Part shown: one piece after another, positions 1-11,891 of the stretch | How the letters are laid out: every line of letters begins with the position of its first letter | How positions within the stretch are numbered: the first letter of the stretch is position 1 | Source: Rotaria sordida | Taxonomy: Eukaryota > Rotifera > Eurotatoria > Philodinida > Philodinidae | Reading direction: 5' to 3' | DNA: 64,000 nucleotides | Assembly: GCA_905250125.1 (NCBI GenBank) | Contig: CAJNOL010001160.1 | Span: forward strand, 1-64,000 | Translations under genes and position numbers: made by a program | Notes under the pieces: model-generated | Databases searched by the model: none | Seen by the model: only the letters and a program-made list of their open reading frames with translations | Told to the model about the DNA's origin: nothing

Positions 1-2615
1 TATGACATAGATTCTTCTCGATTTGGTTGACTTCTACCAACTTACTAATGTGACTGGAAAAATGTATATTTTCTTACTCATACGTATTTAAGAGCCGCAG
101 GTATTTTTCCAGTTTTTCCTGTATGCTGCAAGTAGGAAAACTCCGATAGATTTTACATCTTTGTCAACTTTTTTAGTGATTGATGTTTTTGATTGTTCAT
201 TTTGTTATTATAATTATTGTTACTATCATGATGATACATGTCAGTCATTATAACATAATGGATGAAATATCTGAAGATAAATCAACTATAAGCTTATCAA
301 TCAACTGCAAAATCAATAAAATATCACCATGAAGAGAGAATTGCATGGAAATTTGCGTGTTTGGAAATGTACGTTGCAATTAAAGAGTTCCAGTCCTGCA
401 TTATTATCAAATATAAATAATAATTGTTGATTAAAATAAGAAATTAATTAGGTGAATAAACAATTCATGATAGATGCCACTGATGATGAACGATGTAGGT
501 TGATGAACCTAGAAATGATCATTTTAAATAAAGTTTTGTTAATGTTCGTACTATGGATTTAATGAAAAATGAAGCAACAATAGATGAATAATGCAATAGC
601 AAGCATTTAATTTTATCATTTATAGAACAATTTTTGAAAATTACAATTTTTTATCTTTCTTTTTACATTATTGACTTTCTTTCTTAGTTTGAATTAATTC
701 AATATTTATGTCATTGATACAACGCATAAAAAAAGGTGTTTTCTTAGAGTTAATTAATATCAAAAAATATTATCGTCTCTATCAATAAACGTTGAGTACA
801 TTAGCGAAATCATTGAATTTTACAGTAATCACGTAAAATAAGCTTCAAGAATATGATAATATATTACGAGAAGATAGTATTGCTGAAGATACTCACAAAC
901 AAGGATTCGGTAAAATTAAACAGGAAGTAAAAATAATAGTATTCATATATCATTCCTATTGAAATTTTCATTTATTGTAGCTTCAAAGCAAGATCAATAC
1001 AATGATAATCTACCTATCAAGATCATGTGATCATCAGTATTTATAGGTATTAATAAAATAGAGCTCACTAAGGAAAATAGAATATAACAATCATTCTTAT
1101 TTCAATATTGATACAATGTTTTGAATATTTAATTGCTCAGTTTTCAAATAAATATATTTTACTTTCGTTTTATTTTGTTAGTAAACTCCTCTATGCCATG
1201 TATGTGATATTTTAGTAGAATTCTATTTGAATTAATGCTTCATTATAAAAAAAAAAGGTTGTTTTACATTGAAATCTAATACAAGAATGTTCGAAATAGA
1301 CACTTGTTCGCTATAAATAGACTAAAATATTTTTTATTAAAATTGTGAACATTAAAGTTTACATGTTGTTGATCTGAAACTTAAAACTTTATTTCAATAT
1401 GTTCCTATAAAAGATCTGTTGCCTTTTATACAAGATGAGATAGTGCAAAACAAACTGGCATACTATCATTGTACTATCCTTGATTCTGATGAGGATTATA
1501 TCATTTTTTTAAAATTAAGCAACAGCATATTTTAAAGCTGTTAATTAAGTTCGGATCATTGCTGGTCGGGCTAATATCCAACAAGCACACATTATCAGAA
1601 AAAACCTAGTTTCACAAAAAAAAAATAAACAATAAAAAAAATTTGATCGTTACGTTTGATCATACACGGCAACCAATGCACATTATGTTAAAATATTCAA
1701 AAATATATACGATGCAACAACGCTTAATTCATCATTATGCAATATGACTGACAAGAGACAAGGTTGTGATATTATTCTCATTATTTCCAAATAATCATTA
1801 CTGCAAAATTGAATAATTATTTTCTTTATATTTGAATGAAGGAGACGAGGGAGAACGAGCTGATTTCTTAGTGTGGACCTTGTGTCTATATATTTTGTTT
1901 TAAATATCATTAAAGCTATTAAGTTTTTGTTTGAATATGTCGATTGTGATTCAATTGAAAATGAGTACTTTTATACATGGATAATCTTTACAAGTGTATT
2001 CTTCTAAATGTTAGGACAACGAGCATCTTCTAGAGAAAAATAGATGAATAATCAGCGCTCTAAAATAACTAGCTCATTATGTTGTTATTAGGAACAATAA
2101 ATCGATTTCTCGTCCACTAGTACGGAGACGGTCTCTAATAATGAAGTGAGGTAGCTATTATTGACCACTGATTTCTTGGCTATTACTCACTGCACAAAAG
2201 CTCGTTGCCCTACCATTTGAAAGATTACGCTTCAAAGATTATCCACGTATGAAGAAAATTTTCACGGGAATGTAAAATATCAAGCTGTCTGGAAAGTTCA
2301 TGCAACTGTATCTGAATTGAGTGCATGAAATATTTAGTTTATATTGTTGTGCAAAGCGTCAATTTTTACCATGATGTACACCTTCTTTCAGCTGATTTCA
2401 TCATTTTGTGCGAAAAAATAACTTTTCACAGCCATGTCTGTCCATAAAAATTAGTTCGTTGAGCAGTTAAAAATAAATAACGAAACAGATGGTGCCAAAC
2501 TGCAACGAAATACATTTCTAGATTTTATTCAAAAATCATTTATAATTTCATTTATTGTAGTCTTTTCTGTGTATTATTCAAGACTCATTTCATGTTGACC
2601 AATTCTGTATACTGA
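1..2615. other. Intergenic, no gene recognised
   Basis: AT-rich sequence with short poly-A and poly-T tracts. The only open frame of note, on the minus strand at 1683-1910, has no recognisable motif and no codon bias like the real exons nearby. I see no repeat, RNA gene or exon series here. Confidence 0.6.
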
Positions 2616-3142
2616 TGTCGGCGCCAGAAATAGATGGAGAAAATTGTAGGAGTAATATTTCGCGAACGGATCTAGCAAGCAATCTCGCCTTTTCAGCGTT
2701 AGAAAGAGTAGTCTTTTGGGGGAAAATCTATATTAAATTCAATAGGTGAGCGAGTGGTCAAAGCTGTTAATTACCGTTGAAGATTTTATGTCCTACCGGA
2801 CAAAAACGTTTTCGAATAGGTTTTTAATTCCAAGGTAATCATCCAATAGCGCAAAGTCTGCTCTCTTAATCTACGAAAGTCTGAACTTTTTATCTTGTAT
2901 AGTGTTCAAAAGTTATTCAAGTTACACTAAGTATCTGTAGCGTGTCAAAAATATGATTTTTTTTCAAGAGAGAAGAATCTTTTTATTGTCGGTGCATGAG
3001 AGTTTTCGACCCATTTAAGTCGCATAACGATAAGTAATTAGTCATTCCAACATAATTCACTTCGATCACCACTGTGTTCTATAGCTTTCTTCTGAATCTA
3101 ATGCAAATGACACTGTCCACCATACATTCTCGCTTCTTTTTC
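2616..3142 (+). repeat. Left terminal inverted repeat of the transposon
   Basis: Matches the reverse complement of 4991-5518 almost throughout, with scattered substitutions. Similarity stops at about 3142, just before the 3' end of the transposase frame. Confidence 0.85.
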
Positions 3143-3196
3143 TCAGTATTTTCAATGCTGTGAATCTATTGCACGAAAAACTATCAGTCAATAAAG

Positions 3197-4808
3197 TCAA
3201 AGTTCGGTGCTATCATCACTAGCATCAGAAAGATTATCAGTCTCGATATCTGATACGTCGTCGATTAATTGTGGCTCAACAGTATTTTCTACGAATTCAT
3301 CTGCTGCTTTGTACGTTGTTTCCACTTTTTCAGCATGACGACTTCCACTTTGTGCACCTTTGTCATCGAAACCAGCAATAAATTCGGAAGCTAATTCATA
3401 GACGTTGGTCAACGAGAAGTTAATATTGTTTTTACGAATATATTCTTTTAATCTAGTCCAAGCGATCTCGACGGGATTTAATGAACAATGTCGCACTGGC
3501 AGCTGCAAGATTTGTACGTCGAACTCTTGTGCGACCTCGTCGACTTGAGTAATATAAGTTCATACCATATGAGTATTATAAAACTATCTATACTTTATAT
3601 TTTTTTTCTGGGTTTATTCTTCAAAGCAATCTCTAGTAATTCCGATTTTTTTAACGTCGAATCAAATTCAATTCCATGATTTTCCAACCATTCAATTATT
3701 TGATTTTTTCTCATAGATCTTTTGGCAGGTTTAGAACTTTCTATAAGTTCCGAATGCCATATGGCATTATCGATCACTATGGCTATTCTTCGATTTTGAC
3801 CTAATTTCAAAAATAAAATTTAAGAAATTCTTATTTGAGCAAAATTTACCGTTATCCTCTCTCAGGCGAAAAGCTGCTTTTTTAATCCATTCAATAAAGT
3901 GTGTTGAGGTCATTGAATGATCTTCTGAAGAGTTGAAGATCTCAACAGATGGTAAGTGAAAACCATTCTTATCGATCATAGCAGATATTCCCAAACGAGA
4001 ACCTAAATAAAAAATATATATGAATATTATATCAAGCATAATTGTTAGCATATTACCCTTGCCATCGCCTTTTCTAACCCTTCCTTTACCAGAATCATCA
4101 ATCCAGATTGATCTTTTCTGCTCGCCGACATTCACCCACGTTTCGTCGTGAAATAAAATTAAAGCACCAGCTTTTCGCAATTCGTCAAGATTGCGGAAAT
4201 AAAAAGCACGTTGAGCCATGAAAGAGTTATCATCTAGTACCACCTTTACTTTGCTTGTCCTTTGATAGGAAAAGCTCAATCGACGCATATGCCGCCGAAG
4301 AGCTGTCTGTGAACGAATTGGAAAATCTTTGTGAGCTGTGAGAAGACGTTCAAGAAAGAATAGCAACAGTAAGATAAATTTTTTCTGCCAACAACAGATG
4401 AAACTGAAATTGAATTTCATCATCAGCTTCTTCAGATAATGGAATTGATGGATGTCCCAGAATCTTACTAGGAACCTTCAATAGAATCGTGCTCATTTCA
4501 TAAGACGTAGACCAAGTTGATATATTCTGCTTTTCGTGTGAAATGTTCGTCGATTGAGTTTATGACACTGATCGGAGTTGTAAGCGCTTCTCTTCTTCAT
4601 TTACTTGCTCTTCTTGTAATTCACATATTGCCATCATTTCCTTCTTCAAATTAAATAATGACGACTCAGAAATACCTAATATTGTCAAAATGCGCGCAGT
4701 CGAATTGTTCATTAGAATTTTTGGTCCGTCTTTTTCACTTTCGACGAAGTCAATAACACGGAAAAATATTTGTTTGATTTCAGGAGTGAAATGAACGCCT
4801 TGGGGCAT
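3197..4808 (-). pseudogene. Broken DDE transposase (Tc1/mariner/IS630 superfamily)
   Basis: Read on the minus strand from ATG at 4808. The N-terminal part (4560-4808) resembles the helix-turn-helix region. The catalytic core shows the first Asp in FHDETW (about 4140), the second in VIDNAIWH (about 3765) and the Glu in LNPVEIAW (about 3480). Two short introns can be removed in frame: 4003-4056 (54 bp) and 3801-3849 (49 bp). A third, between about 3555 and 3594, has a TAA in frame immediately before its donor. A frameshift is needed near 4345 to join a frame containing GHPSIPLSEEADDE to the frame containing LERLLTAHKDFP, and another stop or shift separates the first frame at 4560. Between the second Asp and the Glu there are about 83 residues, far more than the 34-37 usual in the superfamily. 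The extra stretch contains a SAP-like helix pair (KNQIIEWLENHG...KKSELLEIA). Function as a transposase is well supported. Inactivity of this copy is inferred from the lesions. Confidence 0.85.
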
Positions 4809-4990
4809 GATTTAAACACGTGGAAGAATAGAGTTAGTAATAATATTATACATATATATATATATATGTATAAAGATGAGAGAGAATTACCAAAAAAATC
4901 TATCGTTTCTTTCTTTCTAGCCAATAGGGAAAAACATAAAAAAGAGAAAGTAAATTTAACATCTTTCGAGTCAAAATTTCACGATAGAGG

Positions 4991-5518
4991 GAAAAAGAAG
5001 CGAGAATGTATGGTGGACAGTGTCATTTGCATTAGATTCAGAAGAAAGCTATAGAACACAGTGGTGATCGAAGTGAATTATGTTGGAATGACTGATTACT
5101 TGTCGTTATGCGACTTAAATGGGTCGAAAACTCTCATGCACCAACAATGAAAAGATTCTTCTCTCTCGAAAAAAAAATCATATTTTTGACACGCTACAGA
5201 TACTCAGTGTAACTTGAATAACTTTTGAACACTATACAAGATAAAAAGTTCGGACTTTCGTAGATTAAGAGAGCAGACTTTGCGCTATCGAATGATTACC
5301 TTGGAATTAAAAATCTGTTTGAAAACGTTTCGGTCCGGTAGGACATAAAATCTTCAACGGTAATTAACAGCTTTGACCACTCGCTCACCTATTAAATTTA
5401 ATATAGATTTTTCCCCAAAAGACTACTCTTTCTAACGCTGAAAAGGCGAGATTGCTAGCTAGATCCGTTCGCGAAAGATTACTCTTACAGTTTTCTCCAT
5501 CTATTTCTGGCGCCGACA
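4991..5518 (-). repeat. Right terminal inverted repeat of the transposon
   Basis: Inverted copy of 2616-3142. It lies upstream of the transposase start (4808), so it may have supplied the promoter. The inner edge is near GAAAAAGAAGCGAG at 4991. Confidence 0.85.
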
Positions 5519-8500
5519 TAAGCGAATAGATAACTATGTTTCCACTATCGGCATAGTCTATTGTTTTGTTTATTGAATGTTGAACATATTCATATTTTTA
5601 AGCTTTCATTGATTCTTAGGTGTTCAACATGTCGAATTCAACACGTTGAAAATTTGTTAGTTCAGATATCAATATACGCAAAGATTTTTCCTATATGTTT
5701 ACAGATGCCATTAGCCGATTTGGTTGTGTTATAGGAATCAATTTAACATCATGTTTAACAAGTTCTGGATCGTCAGAAAGTGAAGATGCGACTGAGTGTG
5801 AGTCTTCTCTTCACTAATCCACACTCCTCTCAGTCGAAGTCCAAACAAGCTATCAAGCCTTTCACACACGCCAGGCAAGCCATTTAGAATAGAGAGTTCA
5901 CTGGTCTGTCATGCTTTATTTAAATTTTCAATAAAAATATTAGCTTTCTTTCTAAGCGGAAAACATAGATGTCATAATACACGATAGTGTATATTTGGTG
6001 TTGAAAGATGAGGAATAATTTTGTTATCAATTTGACTGGACACGATCATGGTTAATAATAGATTGTGACTACATCATTCATTGTCCATTTATTTATTTAG
6101 TGTATTTATTCATTTCGTTGAATTGTTGTTCATTTTTCTAATAGTTTACTAATTCTCATTGTTTCTTGATTCATTTTTATATTTTTTGAAATATATCAGG
6201 ACTTAATATATTCCTTTCAACTAATTCAACTAATTCATCAAATTCATTCAAACGATTTTATTTAAAGACAACTTTTTTTTCTCAATGTCAAATATTTTCT
6301 TTTTTGTATATTTTTGACAAATACGTTCTGTATTCAATCAATGAATATATCGTGTTGTAATGTCATTTTCGTATACATGACTAGCTTAGTTTCTTATAAA
6401 AACAGTCTTTTGCTTTCATTTAAGTATCACTGTGAGATTAGTATGTAAAAATAAATACACAAGCCGCGACGAATAAGTCAAACAGTTCAAAGCAAATCAC
6501 CAGCAGATAGTCCAAGCCTGTGAACAGTCGACCTGCTTGAACCTCTGCTACATCTGATGTCGAATTTATTTTATAAAGAAATGCCATTATTGCTCAGTCA
6601 GTATTATTCTTGAATATTTGAAGGATCTATCATGTTTAATCTTAAAATGCCTCATATAACAGCCAAATCTTGTCTAATTTGCATAATACGTCTTGCTCCT
6701 ACGTACAGACAAAACAAGTAAAACTTGAAGCTTTGCCATTGTCTTATCTATTTTGTCTGATGATCTCGATGGAACTAGTCTACAAGCAAGATAAACATTA
6801 ATAAAAGACAATGATCAGATGCAACGTTGAACATACGTGTAATGGCAATCTGGTAACAGATGTAAGTCATGATAATGATTATCACGCATATATATATAGG
6901 AGACAACTACTCTTGATGTATATCAGATATTATTACCATGTTTATTCGTCTTCTCAACATTTTTCATTCTATTTTGAAGATGGAAGGGAAACAGACATTA
7001 ATCAATTTTAGTAGAGGGAATGATGTGACAAATACGCAACTATTTGACTGACATTATTATTTCAATTTATGTTAACAAGATACTCAATTGATACATGTAC
7101 TGCATATGGCTTGCAGTAATTTTCGCGTTATCAAAGATGCTGTTTATTTTGTTTCGTCTTTTACACTAAATTATATAAAAATATTTTCCAAAATAGACAA
7201 GATCCTCAAAAAAACCGTTTAAACCCTCTAAAGTTTCGTTACCAGGGTGTTTCAACGATAAACTACCATAAAAATGCCATTTTTACGATTTCTTTAACGT
7301 GTTTAAACGTGTTAGAAAGATATGAACTTGTTAAAACCAATAACTTTCCTTAAGCTTAAGAGTTTTTATCATTTTTATTTCTAATTTTCACCAGTTTAAA
7401 CGTGTTTGTACATGTTCGAGTTTTTAAATTAAGAAATCCATATAAAGAAAAAAATCAACAATTCTATACATTGAAGTTTCATGAAACATTCTCACAATGA
7501 CTCCTTAGCCTTATCAGCTTTATTAAATAGATTGTTTAATTTAAAAACTCGAACGTGTCAAAATGCGTTTGAACTATTAGACGATATCCAAAACCGTGTA
7601 AAGTGCACATTTGACCATTTTATGAACGCATAAAACTATTGAACGTTGTTAAAAAACATGGAAATATTTAGCGAAAATAACACCATAACAGTGCACGTTT
7701 TTAGTAGTTATTATTAGGGGTTAAAATTTAAAATGATTAAAAAACTCAATTGATGGCTTACATAAGTGAGAATATGGTGTTTTTACATTTCGGAACGTGT
7801 TTGATTTTTTTTTGCATTTTAGTACGATTTTTTTTTGTTGATTTTGTCTGCTTGAAAATTGCGTTTATGTATTTCGAGAAAGTAAAAAAGACAACTTTAG
7901 AAGCAATAGCATACACTCTAAGACTAATCGAGAAGCCTTTTTAATATTTTTTGATTTTTGTCATATACATTTGTAAAACCTTTTACATATAAAACAATTC
8001 AAGATGTTCTAGAACATTTCACCATATCTTAACTGAAAAAGATAAACTATAAATGAATGAAAAAAAAAAGATTATCAATTTTCAATCGTAACTCATTTGT
8101 AACTAATATACATAAACAACACAAAACTGTAAAGATTTAATTTTAATTGATTTTGTGTCACTAAGAACATTACTTTAGTCTAGATAACAGTATTCATTGT
8201 AAGTTCAAAAATTGTAATAACTGTTGATCATTACACATTAACGTTATGTCAACACAAATTAGAATCAAATATAACATTTTATTTTTGACATAAAAAATGA
8301 GAGCAAATTTAAATATAACAAATATATAAAATTTGATGCTTTTTGTATTTTAAAAACACAATAGAAAGACCAAGTATTATTAGTAAAGTAGTCTCTTGAA
8401 TCATATGATTTAATTGACTGAACACAAGAAGAATGTAACGCAAACTGAACATGTTTGAATTTAGCCTTTAGCATTATCGTTCTTTCATTTTCAATAGTCA

Positions 8501-8972
8501 GAACACTGTTAATTGATTGATCGAGAACATATTGCATATGATACAGTTGAACAGAGGCACCTAATGATTTTTTTTTCAATTTTTTTCCGCATGTCAGACA
8601 ATCGTGGAAATGGGAGTCGACAATGAAAAAAATGATTTCAAGCAATTAGAAATTTTTGAGGAAAACTATGGAACAAGATGCATCGCCATGATTAGAGAAA
8701 AGAGATGTAACTTTTTTCTTATCCTTTGCTTATCTGAAACATTTTTCATTAATAATCCAAGATTACCTTATCGATGAAGTTTCTTCTATTTTCTCAATAT
8801 TAAACTGACAATATTTAAAAAAAACAACTCCTTCCTTTTCTAGAAAAATAGACAATAAAATGAATGAAATATAATACAGTTTAAATTAGAATCACCGTCT
8901 CTTGTTTTTATCTGACACAAAAAAAAATAATTGATCAATTTATGATACACAAATTTCTTAAACCATGCATAA
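5519..8972. other. Intergenic, no gene recognised
   Basis: No exon series with splice sites was found. A minus-strand frame at 8265-8645 (126 residues, with a CxxC motif) lies just downstream of the Arf-like gene and has no family match I can recognise; it may be 3' untranslated sequence. A short inverted repeat at 7391-7578 is listed separately. Confidence 0.5.
7391..7578. repeat. Imperfect inverted repeat, possible MITE remnant
   Basis: Arms of about 49 bp at 7391-7439 and 7530-7578 are inverted copies of each other. The best-conserved core is GTTCGAGTTTTTAAATTAA. The motif GTTTAAACGTGTT also occurs outside the arm, near 7303. Similarity does not clearly extend further outward, so whether this is a mobile element is uncertain. 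Confidence 0.5.
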
Positions 8973-9658
8973 TCAACGTCCTTTCTTTTGTAGTCGAATC
9001 ATTTGTGCTAAGGTTGAAAATGCATCTGTTAAACCATCTCCAGTTAGTGCGCAACATGGTACAATATAATAAGAACCATTAGGCCATGCAAGTAAATTAA
9101 GTTTTTCAGCTATATATGCAGGTGGTAAAGCGTCCTCAGTATCTTGTTTATTAGCTAAAACAATAAGTGGAACGGATTTCATTGAATCATGTTGATAAAT
9201 TCCTTCTAATTCAGCTCTAGCTACATGAAGACGATGGCCATCAGTAGAATCGATAACAAATACAAGTCCATCAACATTATCAAAATAATGATGCCATAAT
9301 GTTCTTAAATGATCTTGACCACCAACATCCCAAACAGTTAATGAAATTCCCTGACATGGAGATATTGTTTCAACATTGAAACCTTTCATGTTTAAAAAAC
9401 AAAAAAGAAAAAAAAACACATAATTTATTGTTAAGACTATAATAAATGAATTAACATACCAATGGTTGGTACAGTATGAAAGTCTTCTGTACGTTTCATT
9501 CGATAAAGTATTGTTGTTTTACCTATAGTATAGATTTATTTAAAAAAGTAATTTTTTTTTTGTATAATCATACCCGCATTATCTAAACCAAGCATTAGAA
9601 TACGTTTGGGACCATCAGCTGATATTTTTTTCATAAGTTTTGATAAAACTTTACCCAT
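8973..9658 (-). CDS. ADP-ribosylation factor-like small GTPase
   Basis: Three exons: 9574-9658, 9460-9522 and 8973-9382, joined by introns of 51 and 77 bp. They give 185 residues, the usual length of Arf/Arl proteins. Visible motifs: Gly2 directly after the start Met (MGKVLSK, the position myristoylated in many Arf proteins), P-loop GLDNAGKT at about residues 24-31, switch I region with TVPTIGFNVET, the Arf-type switch II motif WDVGGQ, guanine-specificity motif NKQD, and CALTGDG near the C-terminus. The family cycles between GDP and GTP on membranes and controls vesicle or lipid traffic. The exact subfamily cannot be fixed from the sequence alone. The start is set by the Gly2 context and the conserved spacing to the P-loop. 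The gene reads away from the chitinase upstream of it, leaving a 2.2 kb gap between their divergent starts. Confidence 0.93.
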
Positions 9659-11891
9659 TTCTACAAATGTAAATAATAACAAGTATTACTTTTCACTAAT
9701 AATCTTCGTCGTTAATGCAAAATAACAAAAAAAAAAATGATCACAAAAAAAAACAACAACAACAACTATACTATACATATGCACGCGCCCTACATCGTTA
9801 TTATGCACAATGAAATATGTCAATCATCGTATTGCAAAGCGAAATTTATTCGAGTCTATCGTCATAATATGTGTAGCGTTAATGTAAAGGACACACAGGT
9901 GAATGAATAATATAACCAACAGAAGAGGGGGGGGGGGGGGGAGCACACAACAAGGTGAGACTATTGTGCATCAGTCAAAGACGTATTGAAGCAAGATTCT
10001 TTTCCTATTATGTATATATAATCGAATAAGACAAGAAAAGAAAAAAATGCAAAGAATCGATCTCCGTCTTCATCGCACCTTCATCAATACATAAGCAAGT
10101 ACCTTGCATTTACTCGTCTTCGATACATCCTTGTTGTTCTTGTCCAAGAATACAGCTACTGTTCATTCATACAATCTATCTACATCAAGATAATGATTCA
10201 TAGTATCTGTACATATCATAAATGTGAAAAAAAAATCATAAAAATTTAGTTGTTCAATAAATTGACAATTCATTTTTTTTTTTTCGTATATTTCAATATA
10301 CTGTCGATGTGAAACCATATATTATGATACAAGTTATTTTCAATTCATATCCACTAGTAGGAAAAACAGAGAAAAATTAATCACTTACATATATATTTAT
10401 ATATACACACCGTAGGTTAAATTAACTAAAGAATGAGCTCTGCAAGAGATGTTTGATAAAATTGATTGATGTGATGAAGAAATTTTTAGAGTGTCTTAAA
10501 AAGTTTTGCTAATAAAGAAAAAAAAAACGAAGACTCTTTATAAAAATAACAATGACGAATGACTTTTAATATATATATATATATATGACGATATTTGTCG
10601 AATATCCAATTTCTTTTTCATCATGAAGCGCAGGTAATTTATTGAAAAAAAAACTGACACATAAATCAACATGTGTTGTATGACGTATATGATAATATTT
10701 TCATTCATTTGCATGTCAACCAAAATTAAAAAAAATCAATGTCTTCTCGAACGTCCAAATAACGCCAAGGTCCAAACATATTTATACATTAATCTATATG
10801 ACATAAAAATAAATATCAGGAATAGAGACAAGATTTTATGCATTCTCATAAAGATAATAAGTTTGTTAGAACAAAAAAATAAAAATAAAAGACTTTTCAT
10901 TCGAGCATGAGATCTTATTAGAATTAATTTTAACATTAATTATTTTAAAATTAAACCAATAATATAAATACATTTTATTTTCTTTTATGACATTTTATTT
11001 ATTTGTATATTATGATAAAGTTCATTTAAACACTATCGATAATTTTAGGCTCATTCGAATAATTATTTTCGATTGAAACACAGTTTCTTTAAATTTTTGT
11101 TAATACAATCATTAATTATTTCTTTTTTACATGATTCTTGACTGTTTCTCAATAAGTAAAATCAAAATGACGTTATCTATTTTGCACAATTTCATGTATT
11201 CATTTGTTTACTTTTCTTATACGATATCTACTGAATCTTCGTTGTCTTTGTTAGAATTGTTTCAGTAGTGCATCGATGATCACTTACTATTACATGTATG
11301 TATTCTTTAAAATTTTCTCATATAACAATCATCTTTTAATCATATTCAACTATCAACAATCTATCGATTATGATTCTTCTCGTAAGCATAAATATTTATG
11401 TAATATCCGATGACAACATAGTTGATAGTTCTTCTTTTTTAACTGATGTTGCATTATATTTTTAACTGTATCGTTTATTTCTTTCGCATTATAAATACAT
11501 AGATTGACGAAAAAGATGATTATAACATAAGAAACAAAGAAGAAAAGATGAAAGCAAAATCTTAAGACAAAAAAAAACTAAGAATAGAATGAGATGTAAC
11601 AATTTTTGTCATTGTTGTTTGTCATAATTGTGAGAGAAGTAAAAACGAAAATGTTGATCCTCTTTCAGTTGTACGATCACGTTTTGTGTATCTAGTCATC
11701 GTTGTCTTCGGACGACGGTCGTATGTATTCCGTTCTCTATTTGAATAGTTGCTTGTTATTTGGTCAGGTCAAAATAGAAGAAGAAGAAAGAGGAGAAGAA
11801 GACGAGAGAGAGAAGGATAGGTACAGATAAAACGAAGGAAGACTAAAAGTATAGTATTCTCGTTCACACCACATTAACAAAAAAAAGAGGA
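9659..11891. other. Shared 5' region between two divergent genes
   Basis: Contains no recognised exon. It holds a 15-base G run (9927-9941), which is odd in such AT-rich DNA, a short (AT)n tract near 10570, and a purine-rich AAGAAG/GAGAGA stretch at about 11777-11815 shortly before the chitinase start. Promoters for both the Arf-like gene and the chitinase gene must lie here, but none can be pinpointed. Confidence 0.5.
9927..9941 (+). repeat. Poly-G tract, 15 bases
   Basis: An uninterrupted run of 15 G upstream of the Arf-like gene. It may be a length-variable tract, or its exact length may be a sequencing artefact. Confidence 0.8.

Larger units (their letters stand above)
2616..5518 (-). 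mobile_element. Tc1/mariner/IS630-type DNA transposon with long inverted repeats
   Basis: A 2.9 kb element bounded by inverted ends TGTCGGCGCC (2616) and GGCGCCGACA (ending 5518). The inverted repeats are unusually long, about 527 bp each, and closely similar. Between them lies a transposase gene on the minus strand. The right end is followed by TA (5519-5520) and the left end is preceded by GA (2614-2615), which would fit a TA target duplication with one later substitution on the left. The transposase has a DDE layout typical of this superfamily. The coding region is broken (see the pseudogene entry), so this copy is probably non-autonomous now. The ends themselves look intact. Confidence 0.88.

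Noticed and set aside
8265..8645. 126-residue minus-strand open frame
   Set aside because: No recognisable family, AT-rich low-complexity composition, no splice partner exons, and it lies where the 3' flank of the Arf-like gene is expected.
11775..11815. GAAGAAG/GAGAGAG purine tract as a regulatory element
   Set aside because: Purine tracts of this kind are common in the window, and nothing ties this one to a specific factor.
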